Part shown: positions 14,584 through 22,538 of the stretch, one piece after another
Numbering within the stretch: position 1 is the stretch's first letter
Layout of the letters: each line of letters begins with the position of its first letter
Origin: Gastranaerophilus sp045639085
Lineage (GTDB): Bacteria; Cyanobacteriota; Vampirovibrionia; Gastranaerophilales; Gastranaerophilaceae
DNA: 29,282 nucleotides
Assembly: GCA_045639085.1 (NCBI GenBank)
Contig: JAZUCM010000117.1
Span: forward strand, 1-29,282
Direction: 5' to 3'
Notes under the pieces: generated by a model
The model's input: only the letters and a program-made list of their open reading frames with translations
Told to the model about the DNA's origin: nothing
Database searches by the model: none
Translations under genes and position numbers: made by a program

Positions 14584-14832
14584 CTAGCACACAAGTTCTA
14601 AGTTTTTTAAATTAAAGTTTGCCAATACATTTTTTACCGCGTTATTGCGGACTTGGCATTTGAGTTTTCCCTTAGGGTATTTGTTAAAATGATATGTTGA
14701 CGTGAGTGTCAAAACGTGTATCGCATCCATTAGTGTCAAATCGCTTAGGTTTAAATCCAGGCGAGGACATTCGTTTGAAGCAATTCTCTTCTTTATTCTA
14801 TTTACAAATTTTTGGGCTTCTGTTTGTCTCAT
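14584..14832 (-). CDS. Small conserved-looking hypothetical protein
   Basis: This 82-residue basic protein is of unknown function, with no signal peptide or membrane helix. Two parts look structured: DLNLSDLTLMDAIHVLTLTSTYHFNKYP, and a C-terminal NVLANFNLKNLELV strand. I see no clear ribosome binding site, which lowers confidence in the start. It is convergent with the RHH gene (22 bases between stops) and divergent from kdsC (103-base gap). The reading frame has sensible amino-acid composition and no competing frame, so it is probably a real gene. Confidence 0.6.
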   Translation of the reverse strand: MRQTEAQKFVNRIKKRIASNECPRLDLNLSDLTLMDAIHVLTLTSTYHFNKYPKGKLKCQVRNNAVKNVLANFNLKNLELVC

Positions 14833-14935
14833 AAGTAAGTCGTCGACGTAAAAAATAAAAAATTTAAAAATTTTACTATAAATAGTATATTTATAGGATA
14901 TTTGTTATATAATTATGAAAGAGGAGAGGTAAATT

Positions 14936-15478
14936 ATGCTTTCTAAAGACGAATTGATTGAAAGGGCGCGAAAGATAAAACTGTTAGCGTTTGATGTTGA
15001 CGGGGTAATGACAGACGGCAGCGTGACTTACGACGAAAATGGCGTTGAGTATAAGACTTTTAACGTCAAAGACGGGCACGGGCTTGTTAGGATGGGGCAA
15101 ACGGGTTTTGTTACCGCAATCATTACCGCGCGTAACAACGGAACTGTTAAGCATCGCGCCGAGAATTTGAATATTACCGAAATTTATCAGGGGCAAAAAT
15201 TTAAGCTTCCGGCGCTTGAAGAAATGCTCGAAAAGTATAATTTAACTTTTGAAAATGTTTCTTATATGGGCGATGATTTGCCGGATCTATGTATTTTGGA
15301 AAAAGTCGGGCTTGCTTGCTGTCCAGCAGATGCTGTTGATGAGGTTTTGGCCGAATGTGATTTTATTGCGTCAAAAAATGGTGGTCGCGGCGCCGTTCGT
15401 GAGCTATGCGATTTTATTTTGGACGCCCAAGGTATAGAAAAAATCAGAACTATTTCTGAAGGTAAAAGGAGTTGTTAA
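14936..15478 (+). CDS. kdsC: KdsC-type 3-deoxy-manno-octulosonate-8-phosphate phosphatase
   Basis: This 180-residue HAD-superfamily enzyme has no cap domain and is of the YrbI/KdsC type, a tetramer that removes phosphate from Kdo-8-phosphate in lipopolysaccharide synthesis. It shows motif I LLAFDVDGVMTDG (residues 14-26), the NVKDGHGLVRM block, motif II AIITARNN, Lys in KFKLPALEEML, and motif IV MGDDLPDLCIL, followed by ASKNGGRGAVRELCDFIL, which is diagnostic of KdsC. GAGGAGAGG is a strong ribosome binding site. The rest of the Kdo pathway is outside the window. It is followed after one base by queD. Sialic-acid-type nonulosonate phosphatases are close relatives and cannot be fully excluded. 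Confidence 0.88.
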   Translation: MLSKDELIERARKIKLLAFDVDGVMTDGSVTYDENGVEYKTFNVKDGHGLVRMGQTGFVTAIITARNNGTVKHRAENLNITEIYQGQKFKLPALEEMLEKYNLTFENVSYMGDDLPDLCILEKVGLACCPADAVDEVLAECDFIASKNGGRGAVRELCDFILDAQGIEKIRTISEGKRSC

Positions 15479-15479
15479 T

Positions 15480-15839
15480 ATGTTTGAAATTAAGACACAA
15501 GCGTTTTTTTCTGCGGCACACCATCTTTTAAACTACTCAGGTGCGTGTGAAAACCAGCACGGCCACAACTGGATGGTTGAAGCTTATGCCACGGGAGAGG
15601 ATTTAGACAAAAGTAATATTTTAATTGATTACAAGGTTTTGAAAAAAGAATTGAATGCGGTTCTTGAGTATCTTGATCACGTTGATATCAACGAGCTTCC
15701 CGAATTTAACGGCGAAAGCCCGTCAAGTGAGATGATTGCAAGATTTATTTATCACAAGTTGAAAGAAAAAATTGTTTTAATAAGCAAAGTTTCGGTTTGG
15801 GAAACACAATCTTCTTGCGCAAGTTATTATGAAGTGTAA
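15480..15839 (+). CDS. queD: QueD-type 6-carboxytetrahydropterin synthase
   Basis: This 119-residue enzyme of the 6-pyruvoyl-tetrahydropterin synthase family converts dihydroneopterin triphosphate to 6-carboxytetrahydropterin for queuosine. Zinc ligands are seen in FSAAHHL and HGHNW, the catalytic Cys in ACENQHGH, the catalytic His in LDHVDIN, and the substrate-binding Glu in WETQSSCASY. The Cys-x3-His spacing (CENQH) is that of QueD rather than animal PTPS. It begins one base after the kdsC stop, with AAAGGAG in the kdsC end as ribosome binding site. No other queuosine gene is in the window, so the product could also feed another deazapurine pathway. Confidence 0.88.
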   Translation: MFEIKTQAFFSAAHHLLNYSGACENQHGHNWMVEAYATGEDLDKSNILIDYKVLKKELNAVLEYLDHVDINELPEFNGESPSSEMIARFIYHKLKEKIVLISKVSVWETQSSCASYYEV

Positions 15840-15862
15840 GTGAATAAGGCGATAAGTCGTTA
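15838..15862 (-). repeat. Inverted copy of the 8-bp-period repeat
   Basis: Read on the minus strand this begins TAACGAC and continues with ACTTATC and GCCTTATTC, matching the array at 15914-15958 that runs the other way. The two could pair imperfectly across the queD-uppP gap. Confidence 0.5.
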
Positions 15863-15913
15863 ACAGATGAATGAAAACTAAATACCGATGGATTAACTAA
15901 GTCTTATAATTTA

Positions 15914-15958
15914 TAACGACCTATTCACTTATTCGCCTATTGACTTATTGACTTTTTA
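15914..15958 (+). repeat. 8-bp-period repeat array upstream of uppP
   Basis: TAACGACC (15914-15921) leads into five units of exactly eight bases (15919-15958), such as ACTTATTC and GCCTATTG, ending ACTTTTTA. It stops 11 bases before the uppP ATG and leads directly into the ribosome binding site AGGAG. Confidence 0.7.
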
Positions 15959-15969
15959 GGAGTGTTAAA

Positions 15970-16812
15970 ATGAACATTTTTCAAGCGATATTAATGGGAA
16001 TAGTACAGGGATTGAGTGAGTTTTTACCCATCTCCAGTTCTGCACACCTTGTTTTTGCATCGAGTTTTTATAAAATATTTAGCGGTACTCAGGTTGCGTC
16101 AGAAACGTCGCAAGAAGTGTTTTTTGATATTATGCTGCATTTGGGAACATTGATTGCAGTTTTGATTTTCTTTAGAAAAGACATTGTAGAAATTTTGTAT
16201 GCGATGTGGCAGGCTGCTAAGACGAAAGATTATTCAGATAAGAACGCTCGTGTGGGATTTTTTATTCTGATTGGTACATTGTTGACAGTGCTTGTAACGT
16301 TGCCGTTGCAAGGTTTTGCGGCAAAATTGGTTTATTTGCCTTCTGTTGTTGGAATTTTGTTGATTGGAACAGGTGTATTGTTGTTGGTGAGTGAATATTT
16401 GTCAAAACGAATTAACGCTCAAGGCGAAATCTCTAAGAAAACGGCGATAGTAATGTCTTTGGTGCAAGGCCTGGCTGCGTTGCCGGGTTTTTCACGTTCT
16501 GGTTTGACTATTGCGGCAGGATTATTTTGCGGAGCCGATAGGGTTACTGCGGCTAGGTTTTCATTTTTGCTCAGTATACCGATTATTTTGGGCGCATCTA
16601 TGGTGTATCCTATTGTTGAACTTGATTTTTCAGAACTTTTGACCTATAATTGGGCAGAGATAATTGTTGGAACAATTGTTTCAGGTCTAGTCGGATATCT
16701 TTGCATAAAATATTTTTTGAAATTTGTTTCTAAGTTTTCACTTAATATTTTCGGTGTTTATTGTATAATAATGGGTATTTTTACAAGTATTTTCTTTTAT
16801 TTTAATCGTTAA
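15970..16812 (+). CDS. uppP: Undecaprenyl-diphosphatase UppP/BacA
   Basis: This 280-residue inner-membrane enzyme dephosphorylates undecaprenyl diphosphate to recycle the lipid carrier for peptidoglycan and other envelope glycans; overexpression gives bacitracin resistance in other bacteria. Both catalytic signatures are present: QGLSEFLPISSSAHLV (about residues 13-28, with the essential Glu) and LPGFSRSGLTI (about 175), each in the reentrant helices of the fold. Around eight hydrophobic segments and the length fit the family. AGGAG lies 5-6 bases before the ATG, immediately after the repeat array. Confidence 0.95.
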   Translation: MNIFQAILMGIVQGLSEFLPISSSAHLVFASSFYKIFSGTQVASETSQEVFFDIMLHLGTLIAVLIFFRKDIVEILYAMWQAAKTKDYSDKNARVGFFILIGTLLTVLVTLPLQGFAAKLVYLPSVVGILLIGTGVLLLVSEYLSKRINAQGEISKKTAIVMSLVQGLAALPGFSRSGLTIAAGLFCGADRVTAARFSFLLSIPIILGASMVYPIVELDFSELLTYNWAEIIVGTIVSGLVGYLCIKYFLKFVSKFSLNIFGVYCIIMGIFTSIFFYFNR

Positions 16813-16864
16813 TAATTTGTAAAAAAATGTAAATAACTGACTGCATACTAACAAAAATTTGTAT

Positions 16865-16894
16865 TCACAAACGTTCCAATCATGACATTTGTGA
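16865..16894 (+). repeat. Inverted repeat just upstream of the 16907 operon
   Basis: TCACAAA (16865-16871) and TTTGTGA (16888-16894) form a 7-bp stem with a 16-base loop. It ends right before the ribosome binding site GTGTGGGGA and could be an operator or a translation-control hairpin. Confidence 0.45.
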
Positions 16895-16906
16895 GTGTGG
16901 GGAAAA

Positions 16907-17938
16907 ATGATATTACCATTAGGGAATGATACAAGCAATAAAAATTTATCATTTATGGCTTCAAATCAGAACGAGAAGAAACTTGATTATTCTCACGATA
17001 CATTGTTGAAGAATAATTTTGTGACTCGGACTCGTATTGGTTACGACAAATTCACAAATGCACTCACAATTTATCCGGCTAAGGGGATTACGGGCAACAA
17101 AAACTCTAATTTTTATGAATTTTTAACAATGGGAACTATTCCTTATATTGCGGGTAGCGCAATGTTAATGGGTGTTTTCAACCTCGCAAATAAATATTAC
17201 TCACACTTTGACAAATCAAAGGCTGACGTTGTAGGCAAAAAGCTTGCATTGGGCGTTTTGTTCTACGGATTAGCTAAAAATGTTTCGAAAAAATTTGTCA
17301 CTACTCCTGTAAAACAGTTGACTGGAGTTGATACGGAACTACCTTATGCAAAAGTCAACTATGAACTTCCTGACAATGTGGACGATACGGATGTGGTTAG
17401 CATTGAGTATCATAAGGTGTACGAAAGTATTGAATTCCCGCGTTGGGACTTGCTTTATGGGGACGATAGCAAGGGTGAAGTTCGGAACAAATATTATGAT
17501 AAAATTGCGAAAAAATTGGGATTAGGCGAAGATTTGAACGATTCGGATCAAGAGGTGAAACCCTTGATTAGAGAAATTGTTGTTAAATCTAATATGGCCA
17601 AAACGATTTCTTCGTATTTGTGGGCTGCAACGGCGGTCGGATACGCGATGCAAAAACCGTGGGAAGGTTTTATGAATATGGCATCATTCAAGTTCTGGGA
17701 TAAAAAAGCATTGGTTCAGACGGTGTCATCTTTTGGTAAAGCTGCAAAAGAAAGTGCAAAAACTTTCTGGCACGGAGAAGGTCACGGCCTGGTCAAACAC
17801 GGTGGCAAGATTATGTTGGGTGTTTCTGCACTGGCAACGGTTTTGGGCGTGGCAAATGTTATGAATTATTCTAAAAAGCCGGATCTTTTAGATGCTTCCG
17901 ATGTAATACTTCCGGGCGAAAAGTATGAGGTGTGCTAA
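16907..17938 (+). CDS. Hypothetical membrane protein A of the GH13 operon
   Basis: This 343-residue protein matches no family that I recognise. The ATG at 16907 is chosen because GGGGA lies just upstream; a GTG at 16895 is in the binding-site region. Hydrophobic segments lie near residues 65-85 (TMGTIPYIAGSAMLMGVFNL), 100-112, 234-250 (SSYLWAATAVGYAM) and 299-315 (MLGVSALATVLGVANVM). Between the second and third is a polar domain containing FPRWDLLYGDD. The next protein has two hydrophobic segments, then IPWDLYDDK at the same place, then a hydrophobic segment, so the two look paralogous. The stop overlaps the start of the next gene by one base (TAATG). Cytoplasmic membrane location is inferred. 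Confidence 0.75.
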   Translation: MILPLGNDTSNKNLSFMASNQNEKKLDYSHDTLLKNNFVTRTRIGYDKFTNALTIYPAKGITGNKNSNFYEFLTMGTIPYIAGSAMLMGVFNLANKYYSHFDKSKADVVGKKLALGVLFYGLAKNVSKKFVTTPVKQLTGVDTELPYAKVNYELPDNVDDTDVVSIEYHKVYESIEFPRWDLLYGDDSKGEVRNKYYDKIAKKLGLGEDLNDSDQEVKPLIREIVVKSNMAKTISSYLWAATAVGYAMQKPWEGFMNMASFKFWDKKALVQTVSSFGKAAKESAKTFWHGEGHGLVKHGGKIMLGVSALATVLGVANVMNYSKKPDLLDASDVILPGEKYEVC

Positions 17939-20493
17939 TGCAAATAGAAAATGTAAAAAATAGCACATATTCATCAAAAGGTTTCTTCCCGACGTTGAGA
18001 GAACAGCCGCAGAAGAAAGAAAATCCTTACGCAAATCGCGACGATTTAATCAAACCTTTGCCGCCGGAAGGGAAACTTGTTCACACAACGATTTTTAACG
18101 CGCCAAAACATTGGGCAAACGGTTTGGCTTACGATTTAAAATCTCTAAAAAAAGGATTTAACGGTACTGCAAACGATCACGAATTAGGTAAATTGAATTC
18201 AATCGGGATGGTTACGGGCGGAACTGCATTGGCCACATATCTTGCAACCAGACGTGTGACAAATTCTTCTAAGGCAATGGAGTTTGTGGGTATTGGTTCA
18301 TTTTTAGCGTCAATGGCTTTATGGCCTGTTGTGGCGATACAAATTCCGACGCAAATTATTCACGGCTTTAACGTCCGTCAACACTATAAAGATAGTATGG
18401 ATAGAGAAAAATTGTTCTTCAACGATCCGCAATATATTCCTTGGGACTTGTACGACGACAAACAAATTAATAAAATCGGGGATTATATGGGCGTGCCGCG
18501 TAATATGAACAATCGCCGCGATTACGTTCAGGATAAAATGCAAAAAATTGCGACACAAGACAACACATTGTGGATGCTTTCTGCCGGATTTGCTGTGCCG
18601 ATTATGAGTGCATTGATTTGTAATCAGGCGGAACAACCTGTGAAAAATCTTTGCGGATACATACAAAACATACAAAATAAAAAGATTTTGAACAAGGCGC
18701 TCAATACAAAATATGATGCCGAAAATTCAGATATGTATAAACGTTTAGATTCTTTCTTGGAATTGAACAAAGGGAAGAAACTTAGCAATGATATGGTTAA
18801 CCAGCTTTGCGAAATCATCGGTTACGAAGAAAACGCAATGGTTGATAATAAGCTTCAAGCCGAGTTGAGAAAAAGTTTGATGAGTGAAGACAAAATTATT
18901 TATCCTGAAAACCTCAAAAAAATGCACGCCACACTCGCAGAAGGCATTCAAAAGTTTGTCGAAGATGAAGGGGCCGTAAAAGCTTTGACGCCAACGATAG
19001 AAGAGTTTGGCCAATGGGTAACGGAAGGTGATTTTGTCAATAAAGAATTGCCAAATACGGTTGAGTTGAATAAATTTATTCTCAAAAAACTTGATGCGAA
19101 GCGTGTTGCGTTTAATGAAGGGTTGCCGGAAGAAAAAATGATTGACTTTGAAGATGTTTCCGGGGCGCTGAATAACATTTCTAAAAAGAAAAGTGCAATA
19201 CGTCGAATAGAGTTGACGAATGTGTCTCGCACCCTTGATGAAACGACTCAAAAAATGCTCAAGAGTTTGGTCAAAGAACTTGTCACGGTCGGACATAAAG
19301 GCGATATCGTTAAAGATTATATCTACAAAGAACTTTCTGCGGCGCCGGAAACTCATCTTGCTAATGTTTCAAATAAAATGACCGAAGATATTTTCAGCGC
19401 ACTGGATATTCCTTGGAAAAAGATGGATAAAGCTCGTGGCAACAGAGATTTGATGATTCCTGTTATTCGTGAGTCAATGGATAGAATTGCGTCTAATAAG
19501 GCTGAGTTTGGCAAAGTTATGCAAAAACTTGTTGATATCGCAAAACGTCTTGACCAGTTCGATAATCTGACATCAGCCGAAGGAGATAAAACATTCTTTG
19601 AGCAAACGATGAAAAAAGTTTTTGGGCCTTCTGCTGAAAAACTGGAGAAGATGGGATTTGCTAATACGGCAAATGCTTTGGCCGGAAGTCAGGCAAATTC
19701 TGAAAAATCGACATTGCGAGCATTTGCAAACAACAGAGTTTTGAGTCTGAAAAGTACGATTTATCGTTTGATTTCATCTCTGGATATGCACCGTCGTATC
19801 GCGACGATGACAAATATTGGGGCAGACTTGTTGGATGAAGGTGTAGCACGCGAACTCAAGGAAGAAATTGTTGAACTTTCAAAACGCACTATGGTCCACG
19901 CACATCGTTCGGATTTTGCGACCAAATTCCATTTTAACGGTAGTAATGAAATCGACTACAGTGATACCTCAGATATTGAGATTAAGCGCGGCCGTGTTGT
20001 GAATAGTTACTACAAACCGGGCACGGAAGGCTATAAAGATGTTTCGCGGGACATTGAATTATACCGTGGAACAATGGAATTGATGTACGATACGCCGCTC
20101 CATCCTGAATCACAAAAGATTTTAGGCAAGAATTTCGGCGAAACTGTTGATAAGTACAGGGCGGACTGCTTTAGTATTTTCGGTGACGAATATTACTTCA
20201 TTAAGCCGGAATCGTTCCTTTCTGATATCCCTCAAGAAATGTGCGCAGAAGGTAGCATTAGCAGACCAAATTACGCAAAAGCTCATTTCAACAAAAAACC
20301 TAACAAGTTAAAATTCCTTATGACAGGTGTTTCAATGGATGATATGGCGCTTAGGTATTCAAGCCAAAAACACAACGCGCGTGCGTGGATGAAATTATTT
20401 GGAGGTTTGGGCTTGGGCATCTTTGGTGCAACGGTTGCGGCTCAGTTCTTCTTTGGCAAATTGCCACAGCCTAAAGGACAGGTGAATTCATGA
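17938..20493 (+). CDS. Large hypothetical membrane-anchored protein B of the GH13 operon
   Basis: This 851-residue protein has no recognised family. The ATG at 17938 follows GAGGTG and overlaps the previous stop. Residues 1-60 are polar. Hydrophobic segments occur near 84-100 and 118-140 (GIGSFLASMALWPVVAIQI). IPWDLYDDK follows at about 163-171, echoing FPRWDLLYGDD of the gene before. Another segment lies near 213-226 (LSAGFAVPIMSALI). Residues 250-790 are long, charged and mostly helical, with Lys/Glu patterning suggesting coiled coil. A last membrane helix (LFGGLGLGIFGATVAAQFFF) lies about 20 residues from the end. Its stop overlaps the GH13 start (ATGA), so all three genes are coupled. The layout suggests a membrane-tethered scaffold; function unknown. 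Confidence 0.75.
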   Translation: MQIENVKNSTYSSKGFFPTLREQPQKKENPYANRDDLIKPLPPEGKLVHTTIFNAPKHWANGLAYDLKSLKKGFNGTANDHELGKLNSIGMVTGGTALATYLATRRVTNSSKAMEFVGIGSFLASMALWPVVAIQIPTQIIHGFNVRQHYKDSMDREKLFFNDPQYIPWDLYDDKQINKIGDYMGVPRNMNNRRDYVQDKMQKIATQDNTLWMLSAGFAVPIMSALICNQAEQPVKNLCGYIQNIQNKKILNKALNTKYDAENSDMYKRLDSFLELNKGKKLSNDMVNQLCEIIGYEENAMVDNKLQAELRKSLMSEDKIIYPENLKKMHATLAEGIQKFVEDEGAVKALTPTIEEFGQWVTEGDFVNKELPNTVELNKFILKKLDAKRVAFNEGLPEEKMIDFEDVSGALNNISKKKSAIRRIELTNVSRTLDETTQKMLKSLVKELVTVGHKGDIVKDYIYKELSAAPETHLANVSNKMTEDIFSALDIPWKKMDKARGNRDLMIPVIRESMDRIASNKAEFGKVMQKLVDIAKRLDQFDNLTSAEGDKTFFEQTMKKVFGPSAEKLEKMGFANTANALAGSQANSEKSTLRAFANNRVLSLKSTIYRLISSLDMHRRIATMTNIGADLLDEGVARELKEEIVELSKRTMVHAHRSDFATKFHFNGSNEIDYSDTSDIEIKRGRVVNSYYKPGTEGYKDVSRDIELYRGTMELMYDTPLHPESQKILGKNFGETVDKYRADCFSIFGDEYYFIKPESFLSDIPQEMCAEGSISRPNYAKAHFNKKPNKLKFLMTGVSMDDMALRYSSQKHNARAWMKLFGGLGLGIFGATVAAQFFFGKLPQPKGQVNS

Positions 20494-22280
20494 TTAATAG
20501 CGTTTCAACAAATTTAATTAATAATAAGATTAATCTTCAAAAGGAGAACTTAAATTCGCCTGAGAAAAAGCCGGCGCAAACGTACATTCCGAAAGATAAT
20601 ATTTTGGGTAAGTATTTGGACAATGTCGCATTGATAAATTCTTGGCAACTCAACGAAATCGGACGGCGGGATTTGACAAAACCGTTAGAGGAATTAACCG
20701 AAGTTCAGCGTTTGGAGCTTGAGAAAAAGAACGCCAAACTCGCTAATTATAAAAATAATTTTAAGTCAGAACTTCAACGTGGTGAATCGAAAATTTTGGC
20801 AATACTTCCAAGAACTTTTTCCGCAGAAGATTATAACGGAAACGATTTTATTGAAGAAGGCGAAGAAATCGGCACTTTCCTCAAAGGAATTAATCGCCTT
20901 GATGAGATAAAAGAGGCGGGATTTAATACGTTACACATCTTGCCTATCCATACACCCGGCAAACTAAAAGCAATGGGAACGGCAGGTTCAGTTTATGCTC
21001 CAAAAGATATGCTATCAATCGACCCTAACTTAATCGAGCCGGACGATCCTCGTACAGATAAAGAACAGTTTAAGGCGTTTATCGATGCTTGTCATGAGCG
21101 TGATATTCGTGTGATGATTGATTTGCCGAGTTGTGCATCTTATGAATTGTTTTTAAATAGACCTGAATTGATGGCGATGGAGGCTGATGGGTTGGCTAAA
21201 ACGCCACAAGGTTGGAACGATATTAGAATGTTTCAGCCATGGGAAGATGAAGGACGACGGATTTTAAATCCTTCGCTTGTAAACTTGCATAAACAATATG
21301 TTGATATGTGTGTGGAACTTGGAATCGACGGAATTCGTGCTGACGTTGCGCGTGCAAAACCTGTTGAGTTTTGGGATATAATTATTCCGTATTCACACTC
21401 TAAAGACCCACAATTTGGCTGGTTGGCAGAAACCTATACCTATGAAGACGCTTCCCCACAGGCAAATATGATGCACGATAGACCAAAAGACCTATTGCGT
21501 GCAGGGTTTGACTCATATTATGGGCAGTATCACTTATTCCCCGAATGGGAAACTGCAACCGAATTAATTGATTATGTAAAATATAACTTGAACATGTCCT
21601 ACGAAATGGGTGAAAGAAAATCCTTAATCGGCTCTTTTGCCTCCCACGACGATATTTCCCCAATGTTTCACGGCAGTGCAGATTATTGCAATTTAGTAAG
21701 CGGTTTGCAGGCGGTGTTGCCGATGACTAACCCGTATTACGTAGACGGATACCAAACAGGTGATTATTATTTGTACCGCTACGAAGATATGTACAATCCG
21801 CTTGTCACCGATACAGACAGTGCAGAGATGACGGTTCACCACGGCCGAATGGATATTTTTAACAAGTCAAAGCGCCCGGGCGGAAACCATCCCGAAATTA
21901 ATACTTTCTTGCGTGAAACCTTTAATCTACGCGAAAAATATAAAGACTTGATACTGGATGGTTCGTTTATTGAATTAAACAAATGGGGCGATAAAAATGA
22001 TCAGTTGGTGACTTTTGCAAGACATAAGGACGGAAAAACTCTTCTTGTCGTTGCGAACAAAAACGTAAATAGAAGTATCGCCGGGATTATTGAAGTTCCG
22101 ACGATGAAAAAAGAACAGGAATTGAACAATATTCTGCCGTCGTATGGCAAAGAAAGTATTCTACAAGCGCGTGATAATGAACTCCGCGTCGATATCGCGC
22201 CGGGCAGAATTCATATATTTGAAATTGATACCCCTGAAATTGAAAAATATTCCGGCAAGGTTTATAAACAAAAGATTTAG
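20490..22280 (+). CDS. GH13 alpha-amylase-family protein, GlgE-like
   Basis: This 596-residue protein has a glycoside hydrolase family 13 barrel acting on alpha-glucans. The catalytic set can be placed: nucleophile Asp285 in GIDGIRADVA, acid/base Glu314 in WLAETYT, and transition-state Asp387 in ASHDD. Region I reads VMIDLPSCASYELF and lacks the usual Asn-His, resembling the CxPDH stretch of GlgE maltosyltransferases. The final Asp is preceded by His, as normal. A C-terminal beta domain begins near 500 (LVTFARHKDGKTLLVVANK). The first 90 or so residues are a polar extension of unknown role. There is no signal peptide, so the enzyme is probably cytoplasmic. Its ATGA overlap with protein B means they are made together. 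Maltosyltransferase, hydrolase or branching activity cannot be decided by eye. Confidence 0.85.
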   Translation: MINSVSTNLINNKINLQKENLNSPEKKPAQTYIPKDNILGKYLDNVALINSWQLNEIGRRDLTKPLEELTEVQRLELEKKNAKLANYKNNFKSELQRGESKILAILPRTFSAEDYNGNDFIEEGEEIGTFLKGINRLDEIKEAGFNTLHILPIHTPGKLKAMGTAGSVYAPKDMLSIDPNLIEPDDPRTDKEQFKAFIDACHERDIRVMIDLPSCASYELFLNRPELMAMEADGLAKTPQGWNDIRMFQPWEDEGRRILNPSLVNLHKQYVDMCVELGIDGIRADVARAKPVEFWDIIIPYSHSKDPQFGWLAETYTYEDASPQANMMHDRPKDLLRAGFDSYYGQYHLFPEWETATELIDYVKYNLNMSYEMGERKSLIGSFASHDDISPMFHGSADYCNLVSGLQAVLPMTNPYYVDGYQTGDYYLYRYEDMYNPLVTDTDSAEMTVHHGRMDIFNKSKRPGGNHPEINTFLRETFNLREKYKDLILDGSFIELNKWGDKNDQLVTFARHKDGKTLLVVANKNVNRSIAGIIEVPTMKKEQELNNILPSYGKESILQARDNELRVDIAPGRIHIFEIDTPEIEKYSGKVYKQKI

Positions 22281-22300
22281 TAGAATGAAGAAATAATTTG

Positions 22301-22321
22301 GGGCGAATAAATAATTCGCCC
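22301..22321 (+). terminator. Possible weak terminator after the GH13 gene
   Basis: An 8-bp stem (GGGCGAAT at 22301-22308, complement at 22314-22321) with a 5-base loop lies 20 bases after the stop. It is followed by TAAAATTTT, so the T tract is imperfect. Confidence 0.5.
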
Positions 22322-22346
22322 TAAAATTTTGCGGAATTTTACACAA

Positions 22347-22370
22347 GGATGGTTACTATGTAAAACATCC
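22347..22370 (+). repeat. Interrupted hairpin in the 22.3 kb gap
   Basis: GGATG (22347-22351) pairs with CATCC (22366-22370) and, inside, TTAC (22353-22356) with GTAA (22360-22363). No T tract follows. Role unknown. Confidence 0.35.
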
Positions 22371-22414
22371 AAGCGGGGTTGGTAGCACAGATTGTAAATT
22401 TTTGTAAAAATAAG

Positions 22415-22443
22415 TTGCAAATAGGCTGAAACCCTGTCATAAT
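22415..22443 (+). promoter_or_regulatory. Probable promoter of the 22554 gene block
   Basis: TTGCAA (22415-22420) and CATAAT (22438-22443) lie 17 bases apart. The predicted start, near 22450, is at the first base of the AGGAT pentamer run. Confidence 0.5.
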
Positions 22444-22450
22444 CCCTGAT

Positions 22451-22470
22451 AGGATAGGATAGGATAGGAT
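22451..22470 (+). repeat. Pentanucleotide tandem repeat (AGGAT)4
   Basis: Four perfect copies of AGGAT, flanked by partial copies, lie at the predicted 5' end of the transcript. Such short tandem repeats change length by slippage. Confidence 0.8.
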
Positions 22471-22482
22471 GGGAGGGGCAGA

Positions 22483-22524
22483 GTGCAAAAAATTCTTTCA
22501 CTATGTTTTCATGTATACAGGTAG
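22483..22524 (+). CDS. Possible 13-residue upstream peptide
   Basis: A GTG at 22483 is preceded by GGGAGGGG at good distance and opens a short frame, MQKILSLCFHVYR, whose stop (22522-22524) falls in the loop of the hairpin at 22501-22538. It may be a leader peptide controlling the next gene. The only evidence is the ribosome binding site and position. Confidence 0.3.
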   Translation: MQKILSLCFHVYR

Positions 22525-22538
22525 GCATGAAAATATAG
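22501..22538 (+). promoter_or_regulatory. Long leader hairpin before the 22554 gene
   Basis: CTATGTTTTCATG (22501-22513) pairs with 22526-22538 over 13 positions with one G-U and a 12-base loop. The ribosome binding site AAGAAGG follows directly, then the ATG at 22554. It could govern translation or serve as a protein-binding site. Confidence 0.6.

Noticed and set aside
14397..14832. Toxin-antitoxin pair (RHH protein and the 82-residue protein)
   Set aside because: The genes are convergent rather than co-transcribed, and the second protein resembles no toxin family that I know.
15838..15969. PreQ1 riboswitch or tRNA near queD
   Set aside because: queD starts one base after kdsC, and the gap after it is made of the period-8 repeats; no cloverleaf or preQ1 aptamer pattern is seen.
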